Source of the DNA: Seiridium cupressi | Lineage: Eukaryota > Ascomycota > Sordariomycetes > Amphisphaeriales > Sporocadaceae | Direction of reading: 5' to 3' | Length of the DNA: 28,704 nt | Assembly: GCA_036674765.1 (NCBI GenBank) | Contig: JARVKI010000187.1 | Location: 1 to 28,704 of the forward strand | Shown here: piece by piece, positions 1 through 11,319 of the stretch | How positions within the stretch are numbered: position 1 is the first letter of the stretch | Layout: each line of letters begins with the position of its first letter | Notes under the pieces: model-generated | What the model was told of the DNA's origin: nothing | Databases searched by the model: none | Seen by the model: the letters and a program-made list of their open reading frames with translations, nothing else | Program-made: the position numbers and the translations under genes

Positions 1-74
<74 letters not shown>
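1..74. repeat. Poly-C run at the left end
   Basis: An uninterrupted run of 74 C occupies the first bases of the window and then stops abruptly at unique sequence. Together with the G-run at the right end, each strand finishes at its 3' end in about 70 G. Fungal telomeres are usually CCCTAA-type repeats, so this is not a normal telomere. The symmetry suggests an assembly built from reads that ran into no-signal G calls, or artificial tailing. A true homopolymer at which the assembly broke is less likely. It should not be read as a biological repeat without long-read support. Confidence 0.9.
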
Positions 75-78
<4 letters not shown>

Positions 79-2188
79 AATTCAAGCTAATGCATAGTAT
101 AGCATGCAAATGTGCACTCTGACCCCGCTGCTTCGACCGCTTTGTGGCATCTTACAAGTTACCAGTCAGATTTTACAGTTGGCACTGCGACAGGGGGGCT
201 ATTCAGCGCCCGAATACATGATCGCCGGTGACGCAGCTAGCCCCAGGCCGCATGCCGGACGAATTGCGGAATCTACAGCCAGAGGCTTGGTATTGTTTAG
301 TGCGCGTGCGCCTTTTGGACGTTGCCTGTGCTTGCCCTTGACGTTGGGCAACATTTGGCATATTGAGACGGGGACGAAAATATCGACTACGCATCCTAGG
401 GCATGAGGCATGGGCCGGCTTGGAGTCCTGGATGATTTGCTCGGGCGGGAGACAAAACCACCGCGTCCTTCTAGAAGACGAGCTAGAACCTTTGTTTACA
501 CGCTGCTATTTTGACAATTCCAGAATACGGCATTTGGTAGATGAAACTGGGTCTTTCGGCCCACCCGCAGAGCCCGTTCAAGCCTACTACAAAGTCCCAC
601 TTCCGCAAATAGCCTGGCATAGGCGTAGATCTCCATCGTCTCATGTGATGATTTGATCCTGGGAGCTTGTATACCACACGCACATGCGAAATCAAAGTGC
701 GGTGTCTGGTTCCGCGTCTGAAAACACTAACGTCTACCATGACAAAGAGTTTGGCCCAAGGGTGTATGGAAATAGCTTGTTCCTGACGGTATTTCCGCGT
801 GCCTACATGAACCTCACTATACGTGGGATGTATACAATGTAGCAAGCAAAGAAGGACCGTACTTTTGCGGCGAGAACCGTTAGGCTAGCGAATATTCACA
901 GCTCTCTGAATGACTGAGCGTTGAACTCTAAATGCAACTGCCATGATGAAGACGGCAACACTTTGCACAGTGCATCTGTCTGTAGCCTCTGACACCTGGT
1001 CCGCATGCACCTTAACCACTACCCTGTGCTCTTTGCCCAACCCATGGCCCTCGCGGGGTTCGATAGCTGGGGAACACCTACACGCATCTCGACCATTGGG
1101 GTGGGTTGGTGGTTACGAACCGGCATGAAGAGAATACTCGGCCCTATCAGATCCATCATCCTGCTCTGCTGTCGCAAAACTGGCCCTCTTTGCTCGCAAC
1201 CTTGGAGCCTCTGTCGTGAGGGTCTGCCGAGAAGGTGGGCCACCTTTAGATGTGAGCTAGCCAGCTGTCAAGGTCAAGATCCAGCAAATACCCACGCAGA
1301 GCGAGGAACGAGGACGCGGTAAAAGCAGCCAATCTCGTCCACCTTCATGCACGGGTGACTACCACCAGGTAGCGCGTGGCCGTCGGCTGTCATGATGGCG
1401 CTTTCCATAAGCAGGAGGGAGGTTGCATGGGACAAAATGTGCATGCATACATTGTAGGAAGTAGCTTCTTCTGGTGACAGCGTTTGCCTTGTTTCCAACG
1501 AGTGGCTCTCTCTGCGCTGGCAGTGGCTATGGTGTGTCGGCCATTGGTTTTCGATGCGTCGTTGAGAGTGAGGCGACCGCCTGTCGAAGTTTGAGTGGAC
1601 GAGAATCCACGGCGAACCAAGAAGCCCCGGGCGAAAGTGGGTTTCTTCTCTGTCTTCTTCAGCGACGTACATAAATGTACATAGGTACACAGCAGCGGCA
1701 CCACATAGGCAGCGCCAGGGCACACACGATGGAAGATTATGCTCATCGCAGAGTGCAGCGCAGCGCAGTGCATTGCCGTGGAAGGGGGCATATGTGCTTT
1801 GTGCAACGGTGCCCAGCGAGAGCATGGGTTCCAGAGGTAAAGTAAACCTTCTTTCGGGATAGATGCTGTAACCATGTACACCCGCACAATTGCTGCGCTC
1901 GCTCCCACTGGACCGCACTGGACTGTAGCAGTACACTGTACCGGCCCCCAGCAAGCCCAAAGCGCAAAGCGCAGACCACAGAGCAAAGCTCAGAGCCAAG
2001 GTCCTCTTAGCCTTCCGTTTCTTCCGGATGTGACGCCGGGTTCAACGCTGACCGACACGTGCCCTTTCTAAATTATTCGCCGACAGCACACCGATCTCAT
2101 ATCCGCATCCTTGTCTCACCAGATCTCTGTTCAAACTTCCCCAACGCCGCACTTTACTCAAGGATGGACCAAGATTGTTCGGTGAGCA
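75..2188. other. Gene-poor stretch, no supportable gene
   Basis: Open frames here are short and overlap on both strands without recognisable motifs. The longest is a 241-codon frame on the - strand (1274-1999). It begins with a hydrophobic stretch that could pass for a signal peptide, but its body has no domain-like composition and is shadowed by another open - strand frame over the same bases. I see no tRNA, transposase or reverse-transcriptase motif. Around 1870-2160 the + strand is pyrimidine-rich and could be the promoter or leader of the doubtful gene that follows. Confidence 0.5.
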
Positions 2189-3251
2189 TTGCGGGACACT
2201 GCATCTGGATTTGCAGACCGACCGCCTTTCGGCGCTGGATACTCGCTCATTGCTTCGACGTGCGAGACTGGCCCATTGCTCACTTCCACCGACCTTACCC
2301 TACAATTGGCTGGCTGTCTGGCTTGTTTGCTGGCTTGCTCACTTGCTTGCTTGGATGTGGCACCGATCTTGCAAAGTTGCATTGATGCCTGTCCAAGCTA
2401 TCGTACGGTTCCTGCAGTATGCAACGCTCCCCAATCGCATAGCGACCCGGGGAATCCATCCGGTTCATCTACTGTACCTTCAAACCATCTGGGGACTCAA
2501 TCCGCCAGCCCGCCCCCCGGTGAGTTTATCTCTTAGCTATCCCAGGATGCTTTATTACAAGATACGTACAAGATCAATCTAGAATCAGACATGTGCCGAG
2601 TGCGTAATTGTGACGATCTCTGCTTACAGCATATTCGAACCCCATCGCGCCAATAGTCAGGCGATCCAAAGCTACAGGCAAGGGTTCTCCAGGAGTCGCA
2701 CCCCGTTCAGAGCCTTGGACCTCCAGGCCCGATGCAGAAAATGATCTACAAATTCTCTCTTATACTCCGTATTCAGATTGGATCCAGGAACAGAGTTCCA
2801 TTTCCAATTTTACGGATTCCAAAGCGCCGGATCGTGGCTGATGATTTAGCATCCAGAAACCTGGAGAAAGTCGTACGATGGGCCCGACGATCCTGTACTT
2901 GCCAAGTTGCTTTTCCTCACGATGGAGGGTGCACAAATGCACCTCATTACGCACCTCATTTACAGATTACTGACAAGCCTATGGCAAAAGTACGCTTTCA
3001 TACCCCTTGCCGCTTTGGGATGCATTATCCCGCTTGCGATTAGCACCAGGACCGAAACGTTCCATTATGGAGCCGCGCACATTGCGTCCAGCCTTCATCT
3101 ACTCCGGACGAGAGTGGGTCCAGACATTCCGGGCTGCAGCCGCTGGACGGGGCACGCCCAGAAAACAAGCCGGCTGGCTCTATGTTGCAGAATCCTTCCA
3201 CGGTGGCGGAGCGAAATTTATATCGGTCAAACCGCCCTAGACGAATGCTGA
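2189..3251 (+). pseudogene. Possible spliced gene or gene remnant, unrecognised
   Basis: A frame open from about 2189 to 2519 meets a consensus donor GTGAGT at 2520. An acceptor TTACAG ends at 2629, and joining at these sites keeps the frame (one base left over upstream, two supplied downstream). The joined product is Ser/Pro-rich around the junction, then runs through a stretch reading DAENDLQILSYTPYSDWI before two consecutive TGA stops at 2839-2844. A coding-like stretch resumes in another frame from about 2861 (WRKSYDGPDDPVLAKLLF and on) to the stop at 3251. The frame change and stops suggest a decayed gene, or one with an intron I cannot place. I do not recognise the family. The CTTG/CTGG-rich run at 2306-2354 lies in the first segment, so the true start is uncertain. 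Confidence 0.25.
2306..2354. repeat. CTTG/CTGG-type low-complexity run
   Basis: About 49 bases are built of imperfect four-base units such as CTTG, CTGG and TTGC. This makes hydrophobic Leu/Ala/Cys-rich translations in every + frame, so translations across it should not be taken as a membrane segment. It is a slipped-strand-type simple repeat. Confidence 0.7.
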
Positions 3252-4931
3252 AGCTATCCGTGTCACGAAACCGCGACCGCGCCGACAACGACAACAACGA
3301 CAACAGGCTAGACTTGCCTGATCTGCCAAGATTGCCCCTTGGTGTAACTCGAGCGAGAGCATGAGCACAGCTCATCGGCCCCTTGGGCACCCCGCAGGTT
3401 CGGGGCAAAGGATGTGATACTGGGAGCATAATCTACTATTGACGGCGCCTATCACTAACATTGCGGCTGTGCTACCCTTGAGATGCCTCATCTTCGGATT
3501 CGAGGTATAGAGGACAGCGGGCTCGGAAGGATGCGCCGATCGGCATTCGCATAGTATATCCACCAAGGACGCCAACCGTTCGAGAGATGCCACTGTTGGC
3601 TAGGTGCAGAGTATGCAAGCAAGGATTAATGCTGAAGGCCTTCAAGCTTCTATCGGAATGAGAGCTACATCTATGGTTTAAAGGTTCGAGACCGGTCTGC
3701 CTCATTCAGGAAACTCAGCATAGCCTTCTTCAGTTTGGCCCAGACTATGCGCAATCAACAATTCCGCGGGTGAAGCTACGATGTCCTATATATGTGCTCG
3801 TATGGCGACCTGTCAATCTCCATTATACTTGCCAGCCTCGATTTGTTTCAGTCAGGTTCATGACTTTCACAGATAGGGGCTAAATCTCAGGGAGCATGCT
3901 AGCTTGCAACATGCATTCACATGCTGATGCTGTCATGGAAGAGAGGGGTAAGCGTGTCTCGCCGTGGTAATGACCGAGCACCAAAACAGCGGACAGAGAG
4001 ATCTATCTGCTAGTGTTTCTTGACAAAGACTGGGCTACGCGCTTTGCACCAGCCATGTACTCGGTAGGTAGTAGCTCTAGGGTCAACTTTTCTTCTCCCA
4101 TAGCAAATCAAGATCTGGCTTTACTCTGGTTGCTAACAAGTAGGCTTATGCTGGCGCTTGAGTCGCCGGATGCCGTATCATCGATCAATGCGCTTGTGAG
4201 CAAAGGGGCACTGCTCGCTGTCTACCTAGTCTGGGACTGCAGCGATGGGCCAAGCCGTATCCAGTTCTTTGGCTGAGGGAATTTTCAACAGGGAGTTGAC
4301 CAGCAACTGTTGAAGATCACTATATCATGACCCGACCTTTGTTTGGCATCCACAACTTCGCTATCCGGGCCCGCACGTGGATAAGTGTCCAACGAGACAG
4401 CTTGTTTGCTGGACGGCACGGAGGACCCGGTGTCGCGAGTCATATTGCGCTGACACCGGCACAGCTCAAACCCCTCCTTCAAAGGTGCTGTAACCTACGT
4501 AGCAGTACAGCATGCCATATGAGTTGATCTTGTTGTCTTCCTCAAACCTCAGGCACATGGTGGTAAATGTACAGGAAAGTAGCTGCAAGCAGATCTATGA
4601 TGTAGTTTGACTGAATCATTAGACGCTCAAGCACACTACAGGAGAGATATGATGCTGTTGAGAGATCTTGAAGGCTTCATCTTTATTTCCTGTAGAGACT
4701 GATGATTGCTTGGTTGATCAATGTTGTTCTCGCGAGGAGAGTGCTCTTTGGAGGCGTCCCTTGAATGGGCGTAATCAATGCCAGGTCGGAGCCCCACCTT
4801 AAAAAGCCACCTCAACCATTAGCTCTTGCATGCGACATCATCCTCCAGCGACTACTTGCAGCGTCAAGCCTACACCAAGTCATCCACATTCCACGATTCT
4901 CATGTAAAACAATCCACCCTCTTGCGGCATC
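3252..4931. other. Intergenic stretch upstream of YOS9
   Basis: No frame here has recognisable motifs. The longest + frame is 87 codons (4013-4276); it contains a hydrophobic Leu/Ala-rich section but no family signature. A short low-complexity run of GACAAC/AAC units sits at 3283-3306. The last few hundred bases before 4932 are expected to carry the YOS9 promoter, but no clear TATA box is visible near the start codon. Confidence 0.5.
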
Positions 4932-6471
4932 ATGCGCCGTATCAATACACTTCTTGCTGCAGCACAGCTGTGCGCTGCCACCCGCCACGGATTTAGCATC
5001 CATCATGACTTGCTAGCATTCCCACAGGTCAGCATTGGAGAACTCACCCCGTGCAGTTACAGCACGATGATGGCGAGCAAGCCAACTGACAGCAGCGTAG
5101 TTTGAAGTCGTCCTATCAGATACGTACATATCGGAACCCGAGGCGAAGGCCTTGCTTGGCAGGGGCAGCCGAGATTCAGCGAGCGTCGACGAGAAAGACA
5201 TACAAGCAGCGACGCCGATCGCAGCTAGCAGCGATGGCCGGGACGGGGCGCCCGAGACGTACGAGGTCATGACGACGCACGATACGAGATATCTTTGTGC
5301 GATTCCCGTGATAGAGACACCACCCGCCCAGAACAAGACCGAGACGGAGCTGGCCAAGGCCGAAGAGGCTCGCGAGCTGGCGAGAGCTTCGGCACATGGC
5401 TGGGAACTCGTCAATGCATTGGACGGCACGTGTTTGTACTACGTATCCGGTTGGTGGAGCTACAGCTTCTGCTACGGTCACGATGTGGTGCAGTTCCATG
5501 CGACACCGTCGAAAGGAGGGCCACCGCAGCGAGATCCAAACAGCCAAGAGTACGTGCTAGGGAGAGTACAAGACCCATCGTCGACATCAGGCCGCCGAGG
5601 GCGGAAGAACAGCAAGACCAACACACCAGCACCAGCAAACAACGAGGCGGCCAAGCCGACGACGCCGCCGCCAAACACAGAGCTCCAGGTCAAGGGCGAC
5701 CAGCGCTACCTTGTCCAGCGCATGGAGGACGGGACGGTTTGCGACTTGACAAATCGCCCCCGCACCATCGAGATCCAGTATCACTGCAGCCCTGGCAGCA
5801 CCCAAGATCGCATCGGGTGGATTAAGGAGGTCACCACATGTACGTATCTGATGCTTGTCAACACGCCGCGACTCTGCTCCGACGTCGCCTTCCAGCCTCC
5901 GGCTCCGTCGCGCGCAAATGTCGTTAGCTGTCGTACGATCGTGCCAGAAGCGCAGCAGGCCGAGTGGCACGCCCAGAAGACGCTCGAAGCCAAGGCAGCC
6001 ATGATCGGACAGCAGCGCAAAGATGCCGCACAAACACCTGTCACCATCGGCGGGGTTGTCGTTGGTGGGAGGCAGATTATTGGTAAGGGCGAGGACGGTA
6101 AGGACGCCCCTCAGCTCAAGGCGCCGAGGAACTTTGGCAAGGACGCCCCAATTGTTGAGATCATTGCCTTGGGTAACACAGACGAAGACGGGAAGCTTGA
6201 GGTACTGAGTGACGAGGAACTAGAAAAGCTAGACATTGATCCGAAGCTTGTCGAGCAGCTCAAGAAACAGATCGAGGAGTTGGCTGGCGACAACGGCTGG
6301 AAACTAGAAGTCGTGGAACAGCCTGGGCAGCACGGTCGTGAAATCCGTGGTGTCATTGATACAGAAAATGATAAGGATGACGAGGAAGGAAATAGCGAAG
6401 GCCAAGCCAAAACCCAAGGGGAAGATGAGGAGAAGGGTAGCGAAGAGAAGTTCTTCAAGGAGGAGCTCTAG
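4932..6471 (+). CDS. YOS9: Yos9/OS-9 family ER lectin of ER-associated degradation
   Basis: Proposed CDS is join(4932..5027, 5101..6471), 488 residues. The family sits in the ER lumen, binds trimmed high-mannose glycans on misfolded glycoproteins through its MRH domain, and passes them to the Hrd1-Hrd3 ubiquitin ligase. Exon 1 gives a signal peptide (start MRRINTLLAAAQLCAA) and the family's HHDLLAFPQ entry; exon 2 continues FEVVLSDTYISE. MRH signatures are visible: tryptophan pair W150/W151 followed by YSFCYG, Q163 in VVQFH, CDLTNRPRTIEIQYHC (246-261), and the E275/Y281 pair in KEVTTCTYLMLVNTPRLC (274-291). A basic, Pro/Ala-rich low-complexity insert (about 190-225) divides the domain, as is common in fungal members. 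The acidic tail ends in KEEL, a variant of HDEL/KDEL retrieval. The 73-bp intron has donor GTCAGC (non-consensus), a CTGAC branch-like site and acceptor CGTAG. Retention would stop translation after 57 residues. No frameshift is seen. Confidence 0.93.
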
Positions 6472-7359
6472 TGTAGGATATCCACAAAGTAGCATAGCAT
6501 TGGCAAAAGGCGTTATCGGCAACAATTAAGCGGGTTCTCTGATACTCGCATTTCTCGATATTCCAATTACTCGTGGTCCTTCAATGCCCATCGACGTTCT
6601 ACACTTGTTCAAAATCGTAGTTGTTTCTAAACGAAAAATTGTGCTTTGGTTCCCATTTACAATCGACGTGCGTGTAGAACGGAGCGAATTTGCTCTATCG
6701 GAATACCATTGCGACGTTATCAGTCCACGGGGTTAGTCTATCAAAACTATGGAGAGAACGTTGGTGAGTTTGGTTCGCTATCATTGTAGCTCCTGGCCTA
6801 ATGATTCAAACATATATTCGATGAGGGGGTTTCGTAACTTTGCTGTTGTAGGACTGTGGTACAATATTCTGTCGTGTAGAGGTTCTGACGCATTATGCCT
6901 TCATCAGGCCACAACCGAACCGCCGCAAACTGTTCGAATTAAGCATTTCAGGTTTAAGTGGCTACAGTCGCGGCCAGTGCTGTTCTGGGGCAAGGTAAGG
7001 GAGGCTACGACAGCCTCACCTGGATATATGACCGCGAAATAGGATAATGTGCTCATGTCCATCCATCAGGAGAAATTTATGAAGCAAACAACTATTCCGG
7101 TTGATGCACTGCCAATCCTCTCCCCATTGGCAAACTGTTTGCTCGAACATGGTGCTCATCAACATGTCATTCTAGCTGTTTCCTTGTTCTTGGAAGCGGC
7201 CAACTCGTATGGAAAGGGATTTCAATGGTCAGCTTGAGGGGGACGAGTTTGCTTGATGCAGACGCGCAGCAAGGCTTACTTGCTCTTGGGTTCTACATAG
7301 AGCTATAAGAAATTAGAAGCAGAATTGCAGGGCATTTAGCCTGCCGAAAGAAATAGGAC
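6472..7359. other. YOS9 3' region and unassigned sequence
   Basis: The first part should hold the YOS9 3' UTR and terminator. The + frames at 6749-7042 (97 codons) and 7049-7237 (62 codons) have no recognisable domain, start context or splice partner. I see no gene here. Confidence 0.5.
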
Positions 7360-7844
7360 TTAGACAATTTGATGATACCAATTTATGATTTCAAGAACAG
7401 TACAGTACCTTCCTATAAGACTTTTTCTCCCTCCCAGAAGAACCTCTGCGTGGCTGGACTTATTCAGGGCTTTCATATCCCACACGGTCATAGGCTTGGT
7501 ATTGTAGCTAAAGAACTCCAACCTTCTGATGCTTGAAATGTTTTGATTACGTTCGTCTATATGATCTAGCAATTGAAATGGCTGAATGGTCATCTTGTTC
7601 TTAAGTTTCAGGCCACTTGTTTAACTTCGTGCCCGGCCTCTCCTAATGCTATCGCTTGGATTTGTGATGTTTCACGTTTGACATCATAGGTATCATAAGT
7701 ATTTTTTCTATGAGTTTTCAGACACCAAATTTTGTCAAACTTTTCCGAAGGCTCGTAATAGATTTCAACCCTGTCTACACATAAGAAAAAAGCCATAAAC
7801 AATCCAGAGAACGAGATACGCAGCTGACTCAAAGATTTCAGCAT
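7360..7844 (-). pseudogene. Possible frameshifted gene remnant, unrecognised
   Basis: Two - strand frames abut: 7844-7608 (78 codons, from an ATG) and 7593-7360 (77 codons). Reading downstream, the first ends in GHEVKQVA and a stop. Shifting frame at that point gives LKLKNKMTIQPFQLLDHIDERN and onward, so a small indel at about 7605-7615 would make one continuous product of roughly 160 residues. The composition is charged and polar, rich in Lys, Glu and Gln, more protein-like than most neighbouring frames. I do not recognise the family and see no intact upstream exon. It may be a relic or chance. Confidence 0.25.
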
Positions 7845-9551
7845 TATGATATTCTATGAAATCGATGAGGATCTATGAAATAAAAGGGGCATGGGCAACG
7901 TCTAAAATGATTTAGCTACCTGCATTTGGACGAATACATCACATTATCGGAACATGGGAGGCAGTTTCTGCTCACTATGATATTCTTACATGCGGCTTAT
8001 GTTTGATATCGTTTTCAATTTTGATAGACATGGCTAAGAATACTTCCGATGCTCTTACCAATGGCTGCAGTTGAAGATAGTAACAGCGACGACTGTCAAA
8101 AATAAGAAGAAGCCAACTTATGGGCATGCTGGTGCATTGTCATTTGTAGCAGGCTCCGAGAATTTCTCGTCCGGCATCAGCCGAATGAAGACGCAATACC
8201 GGAAGGGCTTGACATATGGGTCGTTCTATCAAGCCACATCTCAGCGAGGATGAGCCTGGGCCTGGCTACCTAATGTATGGAGTCGACTCTGATCAGCTTG
8301 TCAGTTATCATGGACCAGAATCAATGCCGATGCGTGGATCTTTGTTCTCCAGGCTCGTTCGCTCTCCCTGCAGCTCTTACCGCCTAATAAATTGCCGCCG
8401 CTGGTCTTGCTTCATCCTTCTCGTCTGGCTCTCCTCAACTGTACGTCGTTCCATTGGCAGAACTGTGCCGAACAATACTGTGCTATTTTCATCGGACCCT
8501 GGAGACGATTTTATGAAATCGACTCACATATTGTTGCAATTACCGTTTCAGAACGTCATTCTCGAACCTTGAGCTATGGACTAGAGGCCCTCCAAGAACT
8601 TTTAGTGGCCGTTATTCGTGGCTGTCAGGTACAAGTTCAGCGCGGCCGGCGGGCGGAGTGGAGAAACTGACTTGCCTTGCCTAACTTTGGTCGTAGTTGG
8701 TATTAAACTTCAAGATAGGGCACTTCCACCCGAGACTAACTTCAAAGTAGTTTAGGTAGTCAGCACCAACCGAAGCCCTGGCTGCAAGCCACTGCCAACT
8801 CTATATCAGTTTTCCCCATCTCAGATTGCGACCTACTTGCCCTAATCCAATTCAAGTCAATCCCGTAGTCCTCGAATATTTACCCCGTCCTGCGCTCTAG
8901 ACAAATCGATGCCGAATTGTTACTTGCCCATCTGACTGAGGATCTCTTCGCCCATGCTGCCGCTTGGTGCGTGGTGGAGCGGGCGTATTTGCCAGCTGCA
9001 GACCAACGTGCTGTTTCCTGACCACCAACCGACCTTCGTTGAGGTCGAGTCAAACCCGACAAGGTATCGTAGGACCTTTACCTCCTCAGGTCTTTCCTTC
9101 AGCTAGCTTCACCATGTCAAATAGTTCAGTGGTCTCGTGGTGCTCTGATGAAATCCTTTCAGCTGGCAGAAAACCATGGGATTTCTTACTCGGTCGCTGC
9201 AAGCATGGGAATGTATACTCGGTCAGCATCCAACAGTCGAATTTCCAAGCAGATCCCGCTCACATCCATGAGTGATCCAAGCGTATGGACAGATGGCTAA
9301 CGCATCCACGGACACCAGCGAGACCGTCTGTCAATAAACAACTGTTGCAGGCCGAGGCCAGCCTCATACCAGGATGAAGCTATCGTGACTAGCTCAAGAC
9401 AAAACGGAACTGTATCGACCCTCTGAAGCCATTTGGAGCATTCCTAGATCATGATAGTGGCTGAAGGCCAGATGCATAAAAGGCGATGGGACTCCTCGCC
9501 AGAGAGCAGAACTATCCAATACCCGAAACGTCCCTTGATATCAACGAAAAG
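7845..9551. other. Unassigned sequence upstream of the adhesin pseudogene
   Basis: There is no recognisable gene. A + frame open from about 8310 to 8670 and a shorter + stretch at about 8878-9022 (reading IDAELLLAHLTEDLFAHAAA before a TGA) look more protein-like than their surroundings, but stops separate them and neither matches a family I know. They may be exons or relics of one decayed gene. No transposase, tRNA or terminal repeats are evident. Confidence 0.4.
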
Positions 9552-10889
9552 ATGCATGGAATCATCGCCCTCGCTCTCTTGAGTGCATCCTCCGTGGCAG
9601 CTTTGCCCGCAGCCCCGGACTGGTCTCGAGGATAGGACTGGAAACCCGGTGTGCCTAGTTGTAGATGCTGTCGTCTCGACGCTACCTGCTGCACCGTCCG
9701 CGAGTCCCTTTTCCTCCAGCTTTCTTGGCATCAAGACATCCGCCGTGTCAACCACAACGACCACGACTGGCACCAATACGGTCACTGTTGAGACTTCAAC
9801 ACTGCTTACTGTAACGGTGGCTGCTGCGACCGCGCCGACACCACTTTGACGGAGACGGCTGATGCTGTGACTGTCACAACTTGCGTCCGTAATGGTGCTG
9901 CCAAGCGTCACGTCGGCACCACCGTGAAATCCTCGACTACTTCAAGTGTCAAGTCCGGTATCCCACTCCCGACTGCCTGAAGAATCTAGCGGTGACTGCT
10001 GTCTCGCTAGCTTGCGAGTGCCTCAACGTCCCTACACCAACTAGCACAAGCACCATCATCTCAAGCGTCTACCCAACCACTGCTATGACCTCGAAAGTCG
10101 CCGCCACCGCCACAGTGACTTTTCTCGAGACTCCCTTATACTAACCGACCGTAACACTGATAAGCTTTATAGCCAATACACTGCTCCTCCTGCCCCTAAT
10201 ATGTCTTAGAAGACCACGGTCACGGTCACTCCAACCTCTACCGCCATTTACTGCCCAAGCTCCTCCCCTAACCTCTCTTGCTCTAACGTCGGGGTTGAAT
10301 TCGCTTGTAATCCGTCCCCCCTTTGACGTAAATTCCGATGGAGTCTACTCGCGGTTTGATCCCACCTACTTTAAGAGCTTGTCTCCCAAAGTCTCCGGTA
10401 TCGCCGGCCCTGCTGGCGGCAGTGGCGGTTCTTGCCCACACTCTAGCTCAACCTTTACCTTCTATGGTTTATACTGGAACTGCCAGAATATTGCGCTTCA
10501 CTACCGTGGGTATCTATACGCTGGACAGACAAATACCTTCACATTCAGCATCATCGCTGCTGATGACATTATCTTGGTCTGGGCCGGCCAGACAGCATAC
10601 TCGAGCTGGACACGGGCAAACGCCCTGTTGGACGTGACCTATCCCGAGCTTGGAGCTGGCCCTGGTGGCAGCATCACTAGAACGTATGCCGCTACCGCTT
10701 GACAGTACACTCCGCTTCGCATCCTCTTTAGCCAGGGCGACGGCCCCTTTGGTTTCGGCGTCCAGATCACTGCACCGGGCGGAACAACGGTACTGAGTAC
10801 AAGCATCTCTTCGAGCGAATATCTCGTCCACAAGTCTTGTGATGGAACTGCAGCTCGGTGCTTACGCAGCGTATGGATCCGAGACATGA
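9552..10889 (+). pseudogene. GLEYA-type adhesin pseudogene
   Basis: GLEYA proteins are secreted, wall-attached fungal lectin-like adhesins with a PA14-related beta-sandwich domain behind Ser/Thr-rich spacers. All parts are present in order but scattered over three frames. A signal peptide (start MHGIIALALLSASSVAALPA) ends at an in-frame TAG at 9633. The N-terminal family motif around SSSFLGIKT follows in frame +1 to a TGA at 9847. Thr/Val spacer runs in several frames; a segment DCLKNLAVTAVSLACECLNV (from 9971) ends at a TAA at 10142. The GLEYA domain itself (about 10346-10850) shows YSRFDPTYFKS, YWNCQNIALHYRGYLY, FTFSIIAADDIILVW and YTPLRILF, interrupted by TGA at 10700 where the family usually has glycine (GGA to TGA would be one change). 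The tail AYAAYGSET reaches a terminal TGA at 10887 in the original frame. At least five frame changes and three internal nonsense codons mean no functional product. Confidence 0.88.
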
Positions 10890-11319
10890 TGCGTTTATGT
10901 ACTCCACTGCGGAACTGGCGTCAAGGCATCCAAGGACAGCGAGAAGTCTCGAGATGGTGATTAAATGCAATGATGAATATATTATAGAGATAGTCGCGAG
11001 AATATATCCGCTCCCAATTCAACATGACTCCCAAGCAAGTTCGCGATGGCATCCGCGGGCATCGTGTTGGAGATTCAAAGATTGGCAGTATCAAACCCCG
11101 AAGCAGGTTTAATTATGATGAGACTGGCGTTAACAATCGACAGTGCTATATCACCCGACAAAATTGTGGCGAGGCAAGGCTCCCTTGCGGTTCAGGTGGC
11201 TCCCTCTTGCCGCCTTGGCAGCTGAATGATCTGCTAGTCCTAGTCTTATGAGACGCGTTCTCTCCGCAGCTAGATGCCCTTTCAGCTCCTACTGATTCGG
11301 ACTCATACCACATGTCAAC
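10890..11319. other. Intergenic gap before the LITAF-domain gene
   Basis: This is the adhesin remnant's 3' flank and the promoter side of the next gene. Frames are short and unrecognised. An upstream ATG at 11312 opens a four-codon frame (stop TGA at 11324) that overlaps the chosen start at 11320 in another frame, so it could act as a minimal upstream ORF if it lies within the transcript. Confidence 0.5.

Noticed and set aside
1274..1999. 241-codon - strand frame starting with a hydrophobic stretch
   Set aside because: It has no domain-like pattern, overlaps another open frame on the same strand, and its composition changes erratically; treated as chance.
3676..3700. B-box-like GGTTCGAGACC on the + strand
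   Set aside because: Only two T-stem pairs form and no anticodon or acceptor arm can be drawn upstream.
9444..9911. 155-codon - strand frame over the adhesin remnant
   Set aside because: It is the antisense shadow of the Thr/Ser-rich spacer of the GLEYA pseudogene (Val-rich as expected for antisense Thr repeats).
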